The notes: generated from the sequence alone by a model not told the origin. Shown: positions 17,340 to 26,292, counted from the first letter of the stretch. The stretch is 64,000 bases of DNA from MFD00082-c5 sp963697995 (GCA_963697995.1 OY969110.1:806001-870000); one strand, 5' to 3'. A program made the numbers and translations.

Positions 17340-18170
17340 TTATTTCAACTTATAAAAATTTGTCTTAATATAGGCTTGTAGTTCTTTAATCTTTCCATTC
17401 ACTTCAGCCTTAACTTTTTCAAGTTCCTTTTTGGCTTTGGCTCCTTCAATTTTTTGGTTGTAATGAGCTGAAAACTTTCTTTGCCTATCAGCTTTTGAGT
17501 TGGTATCATCGACATAAGCTTCAGTAATAGCGTCTTTTAAACGCGAAATGGTTTCATCATAAGCAAAATTCGCCTCGTACATTTGTTTACCGATCGCTTT
17601 TGCTCTCGCTAAGATATCTTCTGATTCTGCAGCCTCAGGAAAATGCTTAAAGACAAACTCCTTAATTTTCAGTTCAGCGACCTCTTCTCGCGATAATGAA
17701 GGGGTATCGAATTGTTTTGAAATGGCACACCCAATAGCTGGGATTGCTAATCCTACCGAAATAAGCCCTAAAAGAGGGTTGATAGCCATTATAGGCAAAG
17801 TACTAATGGCAAGAGCACTAGAGGTACCAGTCGTCACAAATTTTGCAGTTTCAATGCTCTCATTTCTTTCATTGTCTTGTATCACTTTTTTGACCGCTTC
17901 AACTGTCTTCTCTGCCTCAGATGTCAATCTCCTCTTTTTTTCGGTGTGTAATTGAGTCGTTATCTCACCATTTTTCTGTTTGAGTTCAGAAACTTCCCTT
18001 TTGAGGGTTTCAGTTGTTTGGTTTAAGTCCTCAACTTGTTCTACACCTGCGACAAGGACTTGCGCGATCATATTGAACTTTTGATCTATGCTTAAGTTAG
18101 AGCTGTTAAGTCTTGAAATAACTTGAATTGCATTTGAATCTGAACTGGTCACTTGCATGATTTGCCCCAT
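17340..18170 (-). CDS. Coiled-coil membrane protein, inclusion-protein-like
   Basis: A 276-residue protein with heptad-rich stretches at about 45-105 and 225-270 and a central hydrophobic block of about 45 residues (ALAISTLPIMAINPLLGLISVGLAIPAIG). A two-lobed hydrophobic block in a protein with coiled coils is the layout of chlamydial inclusion-membrane proteins, but there is no detectable sequence motif and no proof of secretion. It starts at 18170, or at the ATG at 18158, which has GGGG upstream. It stands alone between mutL and eno. Confidence 0.6.
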   Translation of the reverse strand: MGQIMQVTSSDSNAIQVISRLNSSNLSIDQKFNMIAQVLVAGVEQVEDLNQTTETLKREVSELKQKNGEITTQLHTEKKRRLTSEAEKTVEAVKKVIQDNERNESIETAKFVTTGTSSALAISTLPIMAINPLLGLISVGLAIPAIGCAISKQFDTPSLSREEVAELKIKEFVFKHFPEAAESEDILARAKAIGKQMYEANFAYDETISRLKDAITEAYVDDTNSKADRQRKFSAHYNQKIEGAKAKKELEKVKAEVNGKIKELQAYIKTNFYKLK

Positions 18171-18246
18171 TTGGTTTTTGTGATGAGGTGAAAAGTCTAT
18201 CTTTTTTTATTTTGCTCGTCAAATATTCGGCGCACTTTTTTTTAAG

Positions 18247-18275
18247 TTGGCAAATTTGTGAATAATTTATAGAAT
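18247..18275 (+). promoter_or_regulatory. Sigma-70-type promoter of the small cysteine-rich secreted peptide
   Basis: A -35 box TTGGCA (18247-18252) and a -10 box TAGAAT (18270-18275) are separated by 17 bases. The same -10 hexamer recurs at other promoters in this window. Confidence 0.65.
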
Positions 18276-18329
18276 GAGCTTTAGTCCTAAATCGTAGGGC
18301 TAACTTGAAAATGAGATTAAGGAGTATTT

Positions 18330-18497
18330 ATGAAAAAATTAGTAGCAGTTTTGATGACAATGTGCTTAACACAGGCAGCTTTTTGTGCATGTCCTTGCAC
18401 GAAAGATAAAAAAGATAAAAAATCAGAAGAGCTCTACACTGTCATGGCTGGATGCGGCTGTGATGATAGCGTATGCACTCCAAGAGATGAAAAATAA
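18330..18497 (+). CDS. Small secreted cysteine-rich peptide
   Basis: A 55-residue frame with AAGGAG before the ATG and a good promoter about 55 bases upstream. A signal peptide (residues 1-20, ending QAAFCA) is followed by CPCTKDKKDKK, a lysine-rich stretch, and GCGCDDSVC, giving six cysteines, four of them in two CxC pairs, in about 35 mature residues. The first Cys after FCA could also be a lipid attachment site. Disulfide cross-linking in the envelope or metal binding are possible. I recognise no family; it is an isolated gene. Confidence 0.65.
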   Translation: MKKLVAVLMTMCLTQAAFCACPCTKDKKDKKSEELYTVMAGCGCDDSVCTPRDEK

Positions 18498-18517
18498 TAA
18501 CCTTATAGTGGTAGGCG

Positions 18518-19804
18518 TTACTCCTTAGAGTAACGTCCCACTTTTCCAAGACCTGCTTCAATATTTAATAATCTGTTATACTTAGCAATTCTTTCCGATC
18601 TGCAAAGTGATCCTGTTTTGATTTGTCCCGCATTTGTTCCAACGGCGATATCTGCGATAAAGGTGTCCTCAGTCTCTCCTGAGCGGTGGGAGATGATCGC
18701 TTTGTACCCATTTGTCTGAGCCATCCTGATCGTTTCTAACGTCTCAGAAAGAGTTCCGATTTGGTTCACTTTGATCAAAATGGCATTTGCCACGTGAGAA
18801 GTGATCCCTTTTTTTAAAAATTTAGGATTGGTCACAAAAATATCATCTCCTACGATTTGAACTTTGTGCCCTAATTCTTTCGTGAGGTACTCCCACCCTT
18901 TCCAGTCCTCTTCATCTAAAGGATCTTCGATCGAATCGATCGGGTAGCTTTCGATAAGGGTCTTAAGGTAACCGGTGAGCTCTTCACTTGTCCACTGTTT
19001 GAAGGGAAGTTTTTTTAGTTTTTTCTTTTTTTCGATGTACCGCTTTGAGGTTTTTTCGTAAAATTCGGAGGCTGCCAAATCGAGGGCGATCGTGACATCT
19101 CTGCCGGGTTTTAGGTGAGCTTTTTCGATACTTAAAACGATCGCATCGAGCGCTTCTTCATTGGAGGTAAAGTTTGGTGCAAAACCCCCTTCATCACCAA
19201 CGGCGGTCACTTGCCCATTCTCTTTTAAGATTTTTTTCAGGTTTTGAAAAATTTCTGATCCCCATCTAAGAGCTTCCTTAAAGGTTGAGGCCCCAATCGG
19301 GCGTATCATAAACTCTTGAATATCGAGGAGGTTATCTGCATGGGCACCTCCGTTGATCACATTCATTAGAGGGCAAGGAAGAGTTGGAGTGTCTATTCCT
19401 CCAATGTAGCGATAAAGAGGAAGCCCCGCTGTCAAAGCTCCAGCTCTTGCGATCGCAAGAGAGGCTCCTAAAATGGCATTGGCTCCAAATTTAGCCTTTG
19501 ATGCGGTTCCATCCGCCTCGATCATGAGCTTGTCTAGCCTCATTTGATCAAAAACGTGCTCACCCACTAAAATTTGAGCTATGGGACCATTGACGTGTGC
19601 GATGGCTCTCTCAACCCCTTTCCCAAAATAGCGGGCGGGGTCTTCATCTCGAAGCTCTAAGGCTTCGTGAGTGCCCGTTGAGGCTCCCGATGGCACTTGC
19701 GCCTTAGCTAGAAGGCCACTGTCTGTCATGACCATCACTTCCACTGTTGGCAGCCCTCTCGAATCCAAAATTTCAATCGCTTCCACTTTTCGAATATACG
19801 CCAT
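18518..19804 (-). CDS. eno: Enolase
   Basis: Interconverts 2-phosphoglycerate and phosphoenolpyruvate in glycolysis. Motifs: EILDSRGLPTVEV, GASTGTHEALELRD (substrate loop), GDEGGFAPN, SIEDPLDEEDW and GDDIFVTN (metal ligands), and the signature ILIKVNQIGTLSET followed by SHRSGETEDTFIAD. At 428 aa it is full length. It is monocistronic on the minus strand. Confidence 0.97.
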   Translation of the reverse strand: MAYIRKVEAIEILDSRGLPTVEVMVMTDSGLLAKAQVPSGASTGTHEALELRDEDPARYFGKGVERAIAHVNGPIAQILVGEHVFDQMRLDKLMIEADGTASKAKFGANAILGASLAIARAGALTAGLPLYRYIGGIDTPTLPCPLMNVINGGAHADNLLDIQEFMIRPIGASTFKEALRWGSEIFQNLKKILKENGQVTAVGDEGGFAPNFTSNEEALDAIVLSIEKAHLKPGRDVTIALDLAASEFYEKTSKRYIEKKKKLKKLPFKQWTSEELTGYLKTLIESYPIDSIEDPLDEEDWKGWEYLTKELGHKVQIVGDDIFVTNPKFLKKGITSHVANAILIKVNQIGTLSETLETIRMAQTNGYKAIISHRSGETEDTFIADIAVGTNAGQIKTGSLCRSERIAKYNRLLNIEAGLGKVGRYSKE

Positions 19805-19845
19805 AAGCCCTCTTTTTTTTCCTAAAAATAAAGCTTTTTTCTTTT

Positions 19846-20700
19846 TTAGTCCAATAATGAGGTTATTTCGTCAAAAATAATTTGCTCGTTTTTATTGAGA
19901 TTTAAGGGAAATTGAAGCAGATAAAGTCTGTTGTCTAATCTTTGCCAAAACTCTTTCACCTCCTCTTTTTTTAAAATCCCCTCATCGAGGAGTATCGAGA
20001 GGGCTTTTGGGGTGTGAAAAGGGTATTGAAGTTTATTAAGGAGGGCCTCAAACTCAAAATACTCCTCCTCCTTTAAATTTTGGACCAAAGTTTGGGAAAG
20101 AGGCTTTAAAAAGGCCCTTAACGAAGTAAGAGTGTGGGTTTTAAAAAAATCGATCATGGGCTTCAAACGAAACTCTTCCCTCTCGCCCCGTTTAACCGAA
20201 TGGTTTAAGCCGTACGAGAAGTTGAGCGATTCTCCTTCCTTTATATCCTCTAAGCTTATCAAGAGGATGCGGAGAGGAACCGAGCTGTGATAGAGATAAA
20301 AAGCTCCAAGATTGGGAAACCCATCGTCGATTTGGGGCCCTAAATTTCGCTTGAGAAGCCCATCGATCGGGCCAAACTTATAGGGGGAGCTCCTCTCTTT
20401 TCCTGGGAGCCACTCTCCTAAATACTCGGTCACCACTTGATTCTTGGAGATCGGCTCCCCGGCCATTAGAGAGTGATCTTGGTTAGTTTTTCCCACTTTT
20501 AAGACGAGTTTGTAGTTTTTGGCTTCTTTATAGCGAGGAAGAATCCAGTTTGATACATGAAGCTCCCCCAAAGAAGGATAAACAGGTGTAAAGGGGCCCT
20601 CCATTTCTGAGATCAACTCAGCTTTAGTGATTTTTTTAAAAAAATCCTTATCCCCTTTTGCGATGAGACCCTCTTTTAAGTAGAAAAAACTATTATCCAT
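19846..20700 (-). CDS. Divergent SET-domain protein
   Basis: Possible protein-lysine methyltransferase. The segments EYLGEW (normally GEYxGE), GFPNLGAFYLYHSS and EDIKEGESLNFSYG (normally GEELTxDYG) match the order of SET motifs around residues 120-220. The usual RFINHSCxPN motif is replaced by IDDGFPNLG, so activity is uncertain. The remaining C-terminal part is helical and resembles the substrate-binding region of RuBisCO-methyltransferase-like proteins. I prefer the ATG at 20700 over a TTG at 20736. Chlamydia encode a SET methyltransferase that modifies chromatin-like targets; whether this protein acts in the bacterium or in the host cannot be told. Confidence 0.6.
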   Translation of the reverse strand: MDNSFFYLKEGLIAKGDKDFFKKITKAELISEMEGPFTPVYPSLGELHVSNWILPRYKEAKNYKLVLKVGKTNQDHSLMAGEPISKNQVVTEYLGEWLPGKERSSPYKFGPIDGLLKRNLGPQIDDGFPNLGAFYLYHSSVPLRILLISLEDIKEGESLNFSYGLNHSVKRGEREEFRLKPMIDFFKTHTLTSLRAFLKPLSQTLVQNLKEEEYFEFEALLNKLQYPFHTPKALSILLDEGILKKEEVKEFWQRLDNRLYLLQFPLNLNKNEQIIFDEITSLLD

Positions 20701-20799
20701 GAGGGAGATGATACTCTTTAGAAGAAATAATTGCAAAATAGTATTGAAATTAATTCTATTTTATTATAAAATTATAACTTAATAAAAGAGGTGGTTTTG

Positions 20800-21213
20800 A
20801 TGAATATTAGTAATATTAACGATACGCTTAAATTAGAAGAATATCTAAAAAATAAGATGTATTCAGGAGTTGGTCGATTGGCAAAAACCCATCCGAACGT
20901 TGTTCGCTCTTTAGGCTTATTCGTTGGTGTTGCTTCATTTTTGATGACTGTTGTTGCAAGAGTAGTGGTCATTGTCGAATCCATATTCAAAGGGTTAATC
21001 CATCTTTTTGGCTCGTTACTTTTTAAGGAGTGCACGCTTAAAAGATCAAAAAGGCAATTTTCAAATGCTGGAACCTCGTTATTGAAGCTAGTCCCTACTG
21101 TTTTCGTGTCTGCAGTCAAGATTTTGTCAATAACTGTAAAAATGGGGTTTAATCCAGATATTTTGTATTATGCAAGAGCAAAACAAAGGACAGAAGAGGT
21201 ACCTATCTGTTAA
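20800..21213 (+). CDS. Small membrane protein, paralogue of the gene at 22529
   Basis: A 137-residue protein with the ATG at 20800 preceded by GAGGTGG; the GTG at 20791 is too close to that site. The middle reads K.HPN.VR..GLF.G.AS....VV.R...IVE..FKGL.HLFGSL when compared with the protein at 22529-22960, so the two are paralogues. Two hydrophobic stretches at about 45-75 and 100-120 suggest membrane insertion. No known domain. Size and bilobed hydrophobicity fit a candidate inclusion-membrane protein, which is an inference only. Confidence 0.65.
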   Translation: MNISNINDTLKLEEYLKNKMYSGVGRLAKTHPNVVRSLGLFVGVASFLMTVVARVVVIVESIFKGLIHLFGSLLFKECTLKRSKRQFSNAGTSLLKLVPTVFVSAVKILSITVKMGFNPDILYYARAKQRTEEVPIC

Positions 21214-21456
21214 AACTGATCATAAACCTCTACAGCCGGTAAACCCAGTGTATCTGACTTTATCCTTCCTGTAGTTTTCTATTCTTGACGTTTTCTTATT
21301 TTGGAGCATTTTGCGACTTGGGTTATTGAGATAGAAGGTTCCCCCTCTTGCATGACGATTGGGTTGTGTGTGCATCGATCACCTCCCTTTTAAGTGGTGT
21401 GACTTACCATCCCCCATTATAAAATATCCTTTATTATTTTTGTGAAAAATATATTT

Positions 21457-21484
21457 GGGAGCGGTAACAAAAGCTACCCCTCCC
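21457..21484 (-). terminator. Hairpin terminator after the BON-domain gene
   Basis: GGGAGCGGTA pairs with TACCCCTCCC (one mismatch) across an 8-base loop, followed on the minus strand by an A/T-rich tract. It lies 9 bases past the stop of the BON gene. The rest of 21214-21456 shows nothing I can name. Confidence 0.6.
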
Positions 21485-21492
21485 ATAGTTAA

Positions 21493-22170
21493 TTACTGAT
21501 TTTTTACAGTAACTTTATTATTAACAGACTTAACACCTTGAATGTCGCTAAATTGATCGCTCAATTTTTCAACATCTGCAAGTGTCTTAACATTTCCAGT
21601 AATGGTTACAGCACCGTTATTGGTTTTAATTGTAAAGGTCTCATTTCCTTTTGAAAATAGGCCATTATTCAGTTTATTCCGAATTTTAGCATTTATTTGT
21701 CTGTCTTGTGGAGTTGTGGCCCCATCTTGAGGGAATTTTTTTTCTGATGCTTGCAAATCAGCATCTGAATAAGTATTTCCACTCTCTTTAGCAACTATGA
21801 TCTGGTTGTTTACTTGTTTAACACCCTCAATTTTTTTTACGCTATCTTCAACTTTATTTTTGTTCTCAATCGTATCGACAGAACCTTTTAAGTCGACAAT
21901 CCCATTATTGACGTTAGAAGTGACGTTTTGGAACCCTTTGGAAAACCAACCGGAACTCAAACTCTCTTGGATTTTTTTGTTAAGGTCTTGATCGGAAACG
22001 GCTTTTTGGGAATTAGTGCTTGTGTTTTGTAGCTCTTTGTCAATTGTTTGAGTGCATTGTTGTTGATTACCATTATTCCAACTTGCACCAGAATTGTTGT
22101 TTGGCTGAAATTGATCTGCAGAAACATATGCAAAAGATCCTAAACTCAATAATACAAATAATTTTTTCAT
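21493..22170 (-). CDS. Secreted protein with two BON domains
   Basis: Osmotic-stress or envelope-associated protein of the OsmY/BON type. The ATG at 22170 has AAGGA upstream and opens a signal peptide ending YVSADQF; the frame upstream of it is not used. Two BON repeats follow (about residues 60-130 and 150-225), each with the pattern I..xL...W/LFSKG..N...NNG.V.L.G.V.......V......I.GVK.VNN, here ending KQVNNQIIV and KSVNNKVTVK. The linker is rich in Asn/Gln/Ser. It is followed upstream by a DUF3309 gene, a pairing seen in stress-linked loci of free-living bacteria. Confidence 0.85.
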   Translation of the reverse strand: MKKLFVLLSLGSFAYVSADQFQPNNNSGASWNNGNQQQCTQTIDKELQNTSTNSQKAVSDQDLNKKIQESLSSGWFSKGFQNVTSNVNNGIVDLKGSVDTIENKNKVEDSVKKIEGVKQVNNQIIVAKESGNTYSDADLQASEKKFPQDGATTPQDRQINAKIRNKLNNGLFSKGNETFTIKTNNGAVTITGNVKTLADVEKLSDQFSDIQGVKSVNNKVTVKNQ

Positions 22171-22190
22171 TTTTTTTCCTTGAATGAATG

Positions 22191-22346
22191 TTAAAGCTTT
22201 CCTAAGAGTATCAAAATAAGAATAATAATTAAGACCGTTCCTAGAATTCCACTGGGACCATATCCCCAGCTTGAGCTGTGAGGCCATGAGGGCAAAGCTC
22301 CAATAAGCAATAAAATTAAAATAATAATTAACACTGTACTGAGCAT
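22191..22346 (-). CDS. DUF3309 family small membrane protein
   Basis: A 51-residue protein from the ATG at 22346, with AAGGAG just upstream. It consists of two hydrophobic segments flanking ALPSWPHSSSWGYGPSG, which is the highly conserved core of the DUF3309 family. The family is common in Proteobacteria and of unknown function. It is 20 bases upstream of the BON gene and probably in one transcript with it. Its strong similarity to proteins of unrelated bacteria would fit horizontal transfer. Confidence 0.85.
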   Translation of the reverse strand: MLSTVLIIILILLLIGALPSWPHSSSWGYGPSGILGTVLIIILILILLGKL

Positions 22347-22475
22347 GACTTCTCCTTTAAAATTTGTAGTCAAAAAATAATTTTTTTTCTTTCTTCATCC
22401 TAAAATATTCAACTCATGTTGTAAATAAAAATATTAATTAATTTGGAGTTCGAATTCCCAATTACCATTTTTAAG

Positions 22476-22504
22476 TTGACTTTAAAGAGTTTTTATGATA
22501 GAAT
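22476..22504 (+). promoter_or_regulatory. Sigma-70-type promoter of the paralogous membrane protein gene
   Basis: TTGACT (22476-22481), a 17-base spacer and TAGAAT (22499-22504), about 24 bases before the start codon at 22529. Confidence 0.7.
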
Positions 22505-22528
22505 AGTGCTTTAAATAGGTAGGTTTAA

Positions 22529-22960
22529 ATGCGTTTAGAAATGCAATGTTCTAATCAAGTTTTTATGTTTGAGAAAAGTCTTAAAGCGAATTGTTATCAC
22601 AAAATAAGTGAATTTGCTAAAAAACACCCAAACATTGTTCGCTTTAGTGGGTTGTTTTTGGGGATAGCTTCAACAATTGCGACTGTTGTGTCTAGAATCA
22701 TTCAGATTGTTGAAGTTCTCTTTAAGGGATTGGCTCATCTATTTGGTTCTCTTGTTTCTAAAAAGTGTGAATTTAAAACAGGATTGTGTTTTTTAGGTGA
22801 GGCTCTTTTTGTTACCATTTGGTCTACCTTTAGTATAATGTCTTCAATTGCAAAAATTTTCAAAAAGATAGTTGTTTTTAGTTGCGATCCAACGACCAAA
22901 ATTTTTGAAGAAGAAGCGAATAAAAGAGTGCGTAATCCTTACGGAATCTATATAGGCTAA
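22529..22960 (+). CDS. Small membrane protein, paralogue of the gene at 20800
   Basis: A 143-residue protein with AGGTAGG before the ATG and a near-consensus promoter. Shares with the 20800-21213 protein the block HPN(I/V)VR..GLF.G.AS through VE.(L/I)FKGL.HLFGSL, then a Cys/Lys-containing spacer and a second hydrophobic stretch. The C-terminus (VRNPYGIYIG) differs. Two membrane-spanning regions are likely. It is convergent with rsgA. Function unknown; conservation of the central block shows it is a real gene family. Confidence 0.7.
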   Translation: MRLEMQCSNQVFMFEKSLKANCYHKISEFAKKHPNIVRFSGLFLGIASTIATVVSRIIQIVEVLFKGLAHLFGSLVSKKCEFKTGLCFLGEALFVTIWSTFSIMSSIAKIFKKIVVFSCDPTTKIFEEEANKRVRNPYGIYIG

Positions 22961-22971
22961 TCGGTTTAGGG

Positions 22972-24015
22972 CTACCGGTGGAAGTGCTCTTCATCTGTCG
23001 CTTCTAAAAGTGAAAGGTACGAATCGTACCGAATAGGGGAGATTTCCCCTCTTTCAACCGCTTGTTTAACCGCGCAGATCTCTTCGTGTGTGTGGCTACA
23101 ATTCGGGTAGTAGCATCTTTTTCCCTCTCTTGCAATCTCCTCGAAATAGAGGTGAATCTCATCAGATTCAAGTTGCCACACGCCAAATGTTTTGATTCCC
23201 GGTGTGTCGATACAAAACCCTCCGCAAGTTAAGGGAATTAAACTTGCTGTGGTTGTGGTGTGAGTCCCTTTTTTAGTTTTTTCTGTGACGTCACCCGTTA
23301 AAAGGGTAGTCCCTGTAACGCTGTTGATAAGAGATGATTTTCCAACACCCGATTGCCCTGCGAAAACAGATGTTTTACCTTCCATCAACTCTTTGAGCTT
23401 TTCAAGCCCCACATTTGTCTTGCAAGAGACTAAAACATGAGTGATTTTGGCAAGATCGAGCGCTTTTAAATACTCTTTTAAAAAAAGAGCTTCCGCTTCG
23501 CTTAAAAGATCGATTTTGTTGATAACGACGATGGGGGTCATATGCCCTTTTTTGGCAGCAATAATGTATCTGTCGATAAGGGTTGGTTTTAATAGGGGGT
23601 TTCCAACAGAGGTTGTGATGAGCACCTGATCGATATTTGCAGCTATGAGCTGTTCTGCTTTACCTGTCCTTGCTTCCTGCCTTGAAAGAAACGAGGTTCT
23701 CTCTTCGATGTGGCAAATCACCCCTTCTTGGTTTCCGCAAGGCTCGAAAAAGACGAGATCGCCAACTGTTACGAGGTTCTTTTTTTGTAGCCTGTTATTT
23801 TTTAAAACGCCTTTAAGGGTGCAATTCCATAACTCTTTATCGGAATCGACTTTAAACCCTTGAGGGGTGACCGAAAGAACTCTACCTTTTTTTAAGTTGT
23901 CAAGACTGACTTGTTTTTGATGAATTCGATTCTCTCCCCTAGCAGAAAGCGCTTTTTTGTCCCGTTTTCTGTCTTTTCTGCTTTCAAGAGGAAACTCCTC
24001 GTCGTCTAAATACAT
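22972..24015 (-). CDS. rsgA: Ribosome small-subunit-dependent GTPase A
   Basis: Late 30S assembly GTPase. It has an N-terminal OB fold (about residues 40-110), then the circularly permuted GTPase order: NKID (G4), CKTNVG (G5), GQSGVGKSSLIN (G1), and DTPG (G3), then a zinc-binding motif CYYPNCSHTHEEIC near residue 295. The charged N-terminal extension (RKDRKRDKK) is common in Chlamydiota. Last gene of a cca-methyltransferase-rsgA unit. Confidence 0.93.
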   Translation of the reverse strand: MYLDDEEFPLESRKDRKRDKKALSARGENRIHQKQVSLDNLKKGRVLSVTPQGFKVDSDKELWNCTLKGVLKNNRLQKKNLVTVGDLVFFEPCGNQEGVICHIEERTSFLSRQEARTGKAEQLIAANIDQVLITTSVGNPLLKPTLIDRYIIAAKKGHMTPIVVINKIDLLSEAEALFLKEYLKALDLAKITHVLVSCKTNVGLEKLKELMEGKTSVFAGQSGVGKSSLINSVTGTTLLTGDVTEKTKKGTHTTTTASLIPLTCGGFCIDTPGIKTFGVWQLESDEIHLYFEEIAREGKRCYYPNCSHTHEEICAVKQAVERGEISPIRYDSYLSLLEATDEEHFHR

Positions 24016-24036
24016 CTTATATTGCGTCCTACTACG

Positions 24037-24744
24037 TTATGGTTTAAAGGCATGTAACAAGATCCCTCCTGCAACGCTGACATTAAGCGATTCCATTCCG
24101 TGAATCGGAATCGCAATTTTTTGAAACGCTTGCTTCATTTCAATACTTGGCCCGCTGGCCTCTGATCCTAAAATAAGGGCTACTCGTTTTAGATGCAAGT
24201 AATCGACAAAGGGTGCCCCTCCAAGATCTGCTAAAAGGGGGGTTAATTGATTTTTTTCAATCACCTGTTTAAGTCTTTCAAAAGTGCCCTCCTCAAAAGG
24301 GATTTTAAAAACAGCCCCTTTACTTGCTCTTAAACACTTATCGTTAAATGGATCGCATCCTCCGATCAGAAAAATCTCATCGAATTGAAAACTTTTAGCC
24401 GATCGAAAAAGGGTTCCTAAATTGCCAGGATCAGAAATTCGGTCTAATACAAGAAGGTGGCTCATAGGCTTTTCATGATGTGTTGGTTTTTTCACAATTG
24501 CAAAAAAACCCTCAGGTGAGGCTACAGGGGATATTTTTTTCGCAATCTCTTTTGTGATGAGAGTTCTTTTCAAAGCCTTAATCGGGTTCTCTTCAGTAAA
24601 GAGGAGGTGTTCAATTGTTCCTTCAAACTCTTGGATAGTTGTTTTTCCTTCGATGAGAACTTCGTTAAACTCCTCTCGGCAGTTTTTCTCGCGTACGAGT
24701 TTAACAGCGTGTTTCACTAAAGGCGCTTGAAGACTTGTGATCAT
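24037..24744 (-). CDS. TrmH/SpoU-family RNA 2'-O-methyltransferase
   Basis: Methylates a ribose in rRNA or tRNA. An N-terminal substrate-binding part starts ITSLQAPLVKHAVKLVREK; the SPOUT knot carries motif 1 VLDRISDPGNLGTLFRSA, motif 2 VALILGSEASGPS and motif 3 IPIHGMESLNVSVAGGILLHA. The ATG overlaps the cca stop (ATGA). A second member of the family lies at 56745-57542, so target assignment needs comparison. Confidence 0.88.
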   Translation of the reverse strand: MITSLQAPLVKHAVKLVREKNCREEFNEVLIEGKTTIQEFEGTIEHLLFTEENPIKALKRTLITKEIAKKISPVASPEGFFAIVKKPTHHEKPMSHLLVLDRISDPGNLGTLFRSAKSFQFDEIFLIGGCDPFNDKCLRASKGAVFKIPFEEGTFERLKQVIEKNQLTPLLADLGGAPFVDYLHLKRVALILGSEASGPSIEMKQAFQKIAIPIHGMESLNVSVAGGILLHAFKP

Positions 24745-25976
24745 TTTTTCACCAATATCCAGTGGGGTGATTCTTTGAGATAGGGGAGTATTTCTTCTAT
24801 GCGTTCTAAACCCTGTTCGATCGATAATCTTTCAGCTTCTGCCAAAAGAGCCCCCATATGCACGCCAGGAGTGACTCCTTGAGACATTAAATAAGAGGCA
24901 GAGATTAAAGGATTTTTTGTTTTTTGCCTTTCGATTGGTCTTTCAAGCATTTTTTTATACGCTTCAAACTTAGTGATGAAATGTTGTCCGGCTTTTTCGA
25001 CAAAGTGGGCGGCTAAAAAAGTGAGGACAGAATCGCACCTCTCATCTGCTAAAAAATGGACAAGCGCGACTTTATCAGGCTCCTCCTCCTCTAAAAGAAG
25101 TCTTGTCTGGAAGGCAAACTCTAATAAGTCGATACTTTTGCGGCTAAGTTTGAGGTACTGGCAAATCTCAATCAATTCAAAAAGAGAGGTGTCAAAAAAG
25201 AGGTCAAAGAGGTGGAACACCAAGGGAAAATTTGTGGGAAACTTTTTGTAATGGCGGACCCTTAAAGCGATCTCTTCTTGAGGCAAGTGACTTAAATGGG
25301 GGAAAATCACTTGAAGTAGATGAAGTTCATGTAATTTTAGCAACGCCTCGTCGAAATGAGGGAATTCTGCCATTTTTGAAAGCTCTTTAACGACTCGTTC
25401 GATAGCAACAGGGGGAAAAAGGGAATCGGCGTACTCCTTGATCGCTTTTTCAGTCTCCTCCTCAATTTTAAACTGAAATCGGCAAGAGAACCGAATGGCC
25501 CGAATAAGCCTCAATCTATCTTCGTTAAACCGCTCTTTTGGCGGTCCAATTGTTCTGATGATTTTGTTTTCGATATCTTTGACCCCTCCGACAAAATCGA
25601 TCAGCTCATTTTTAAGAGGGTCGTAAAAAAGACCGTTGATGGTGAAATCGCGCCTCACGGCATCCTCTTCTGCCGATTTAGCAAGCTCGATTTTTGTGGG
25701 CTTTCTCCCATCGACGTAGTCGATATCTTTTCGAAAGGTCGAGACTTCAAAGTGGTGCCCCTCTAAAACGACAATCACTGTTCCAAAGTTTAACCCCACT
25801 AAAATCGAACGGGGAAAAAGAGAGACAATCTTTTCTGGAGGAGCACTTGTGGCAATATCGATATCAGACGAGGGGTGCCCCATCACAAAGTCGCGCACCC
25901 ACCCTCCGGCAAAATACGCCACATACCCCTCATCTACTAAACGCTTAACGACTTCAGTCGCAAGGTGTTTAAGCAT
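24741..25976 (-). CDS. cca: CCA tRNA nucleotidyltransferase / poly(A) polymerase family
   Basis: Adds or repairs the 3' CCA of tRNAs. The class II nucleotidyltransferase head is complete: AGGWVRDF, SDIDIAT with the two catalytic Asp, RRDFTINGLFYD, then RLIRAIRF in the neck. Length 411 aa fits either CCA-adding enzyme or poly(A) polymerase I; these cannot be separated by eye. The tRNA-Ser(GCT) gene here lacks an encoded CCA, so such an enzyme is needed. First gene of a three-gene unit; two mobile repeats lie immediately upstream. Confidence 0.85.
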   Translation of the reverse strand: MLKHLATEVVKRLVDEGYVAYFAGGWVRDFVMGHPSSDIDIATSAPPEKIVSLFPRSILVGLNFGTVIVVLEGHHFEVSTFRKDIDYVDGRKPTKIELAKSAEEDAVRRDFTINGLFYDPLKNELIDFVGGVKDIENKIIRTIGPPKERFNEDRLRLIRAIRFSCRFQFKIEEETEKAIKEYADSLFPPVAIERVVKELSKMAEFPHFDEALLKLHELHLLQVIFPHLSHLPQEEIALRVRHYKKFPTNFPLVFHLFDLFFDTSLFELIEICQYLKLSRKSIDLLEFAFQTRLLLEEEEPDKVALVHFLADERCDSVLTFLAAHFVEKAGQHFITKFEAYKKMLERPIERQKTKNPLISASYLMSQGVTPGVHMGALLAEAERLSIEQGLERIEEILPYLKESPHWILVKK

Positions 25977-26010
25977 CTTAATATTACCATTTCCTCTTTT
26001 TAACTTACCT

Positions 26011-26287
26011 AGTCGGCCCTGAAAAAGTCCTCTCCAATAAAAAGTGTTCCTTTGGACAAAAAAGGCGTTTTACTCCTCACCAAACCCCCCAAGGGGGTTT
26101 AGATCGTCGTTCACCGCTTTTTTTGTTGCAAAAGGATCACTTTTTCTTTGGAGAGTGCGTGTTCCATTCGCAAAATTTTTGAGCGTTTTCATTGCCATAT
26201 AATTAAACCTTGCAAAATAGGCTATGTCTCTTTTCCTCGTTAACTGCAAATTTTTCTCACGGAGCACTTACTTTTTCAGGACCGACT
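26011..26287 (-). repeat. Family A MITE, copy A1
   Basis: Begins AGTCGGCCCTGAAAAAGT and ends with its near inverse (one base differs, AGGACCGACT). Orientation is opposite to copies A3-A5. It lies head to tail with copy A2, separated by five bases. The half next to the cca gene is a long imperfect hairpin; short open frames inside are not genes. Flanks show ACC on the left and CCC on the right. Confidence 0.88.
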
Positions 26288-26292
26288 ACCCT

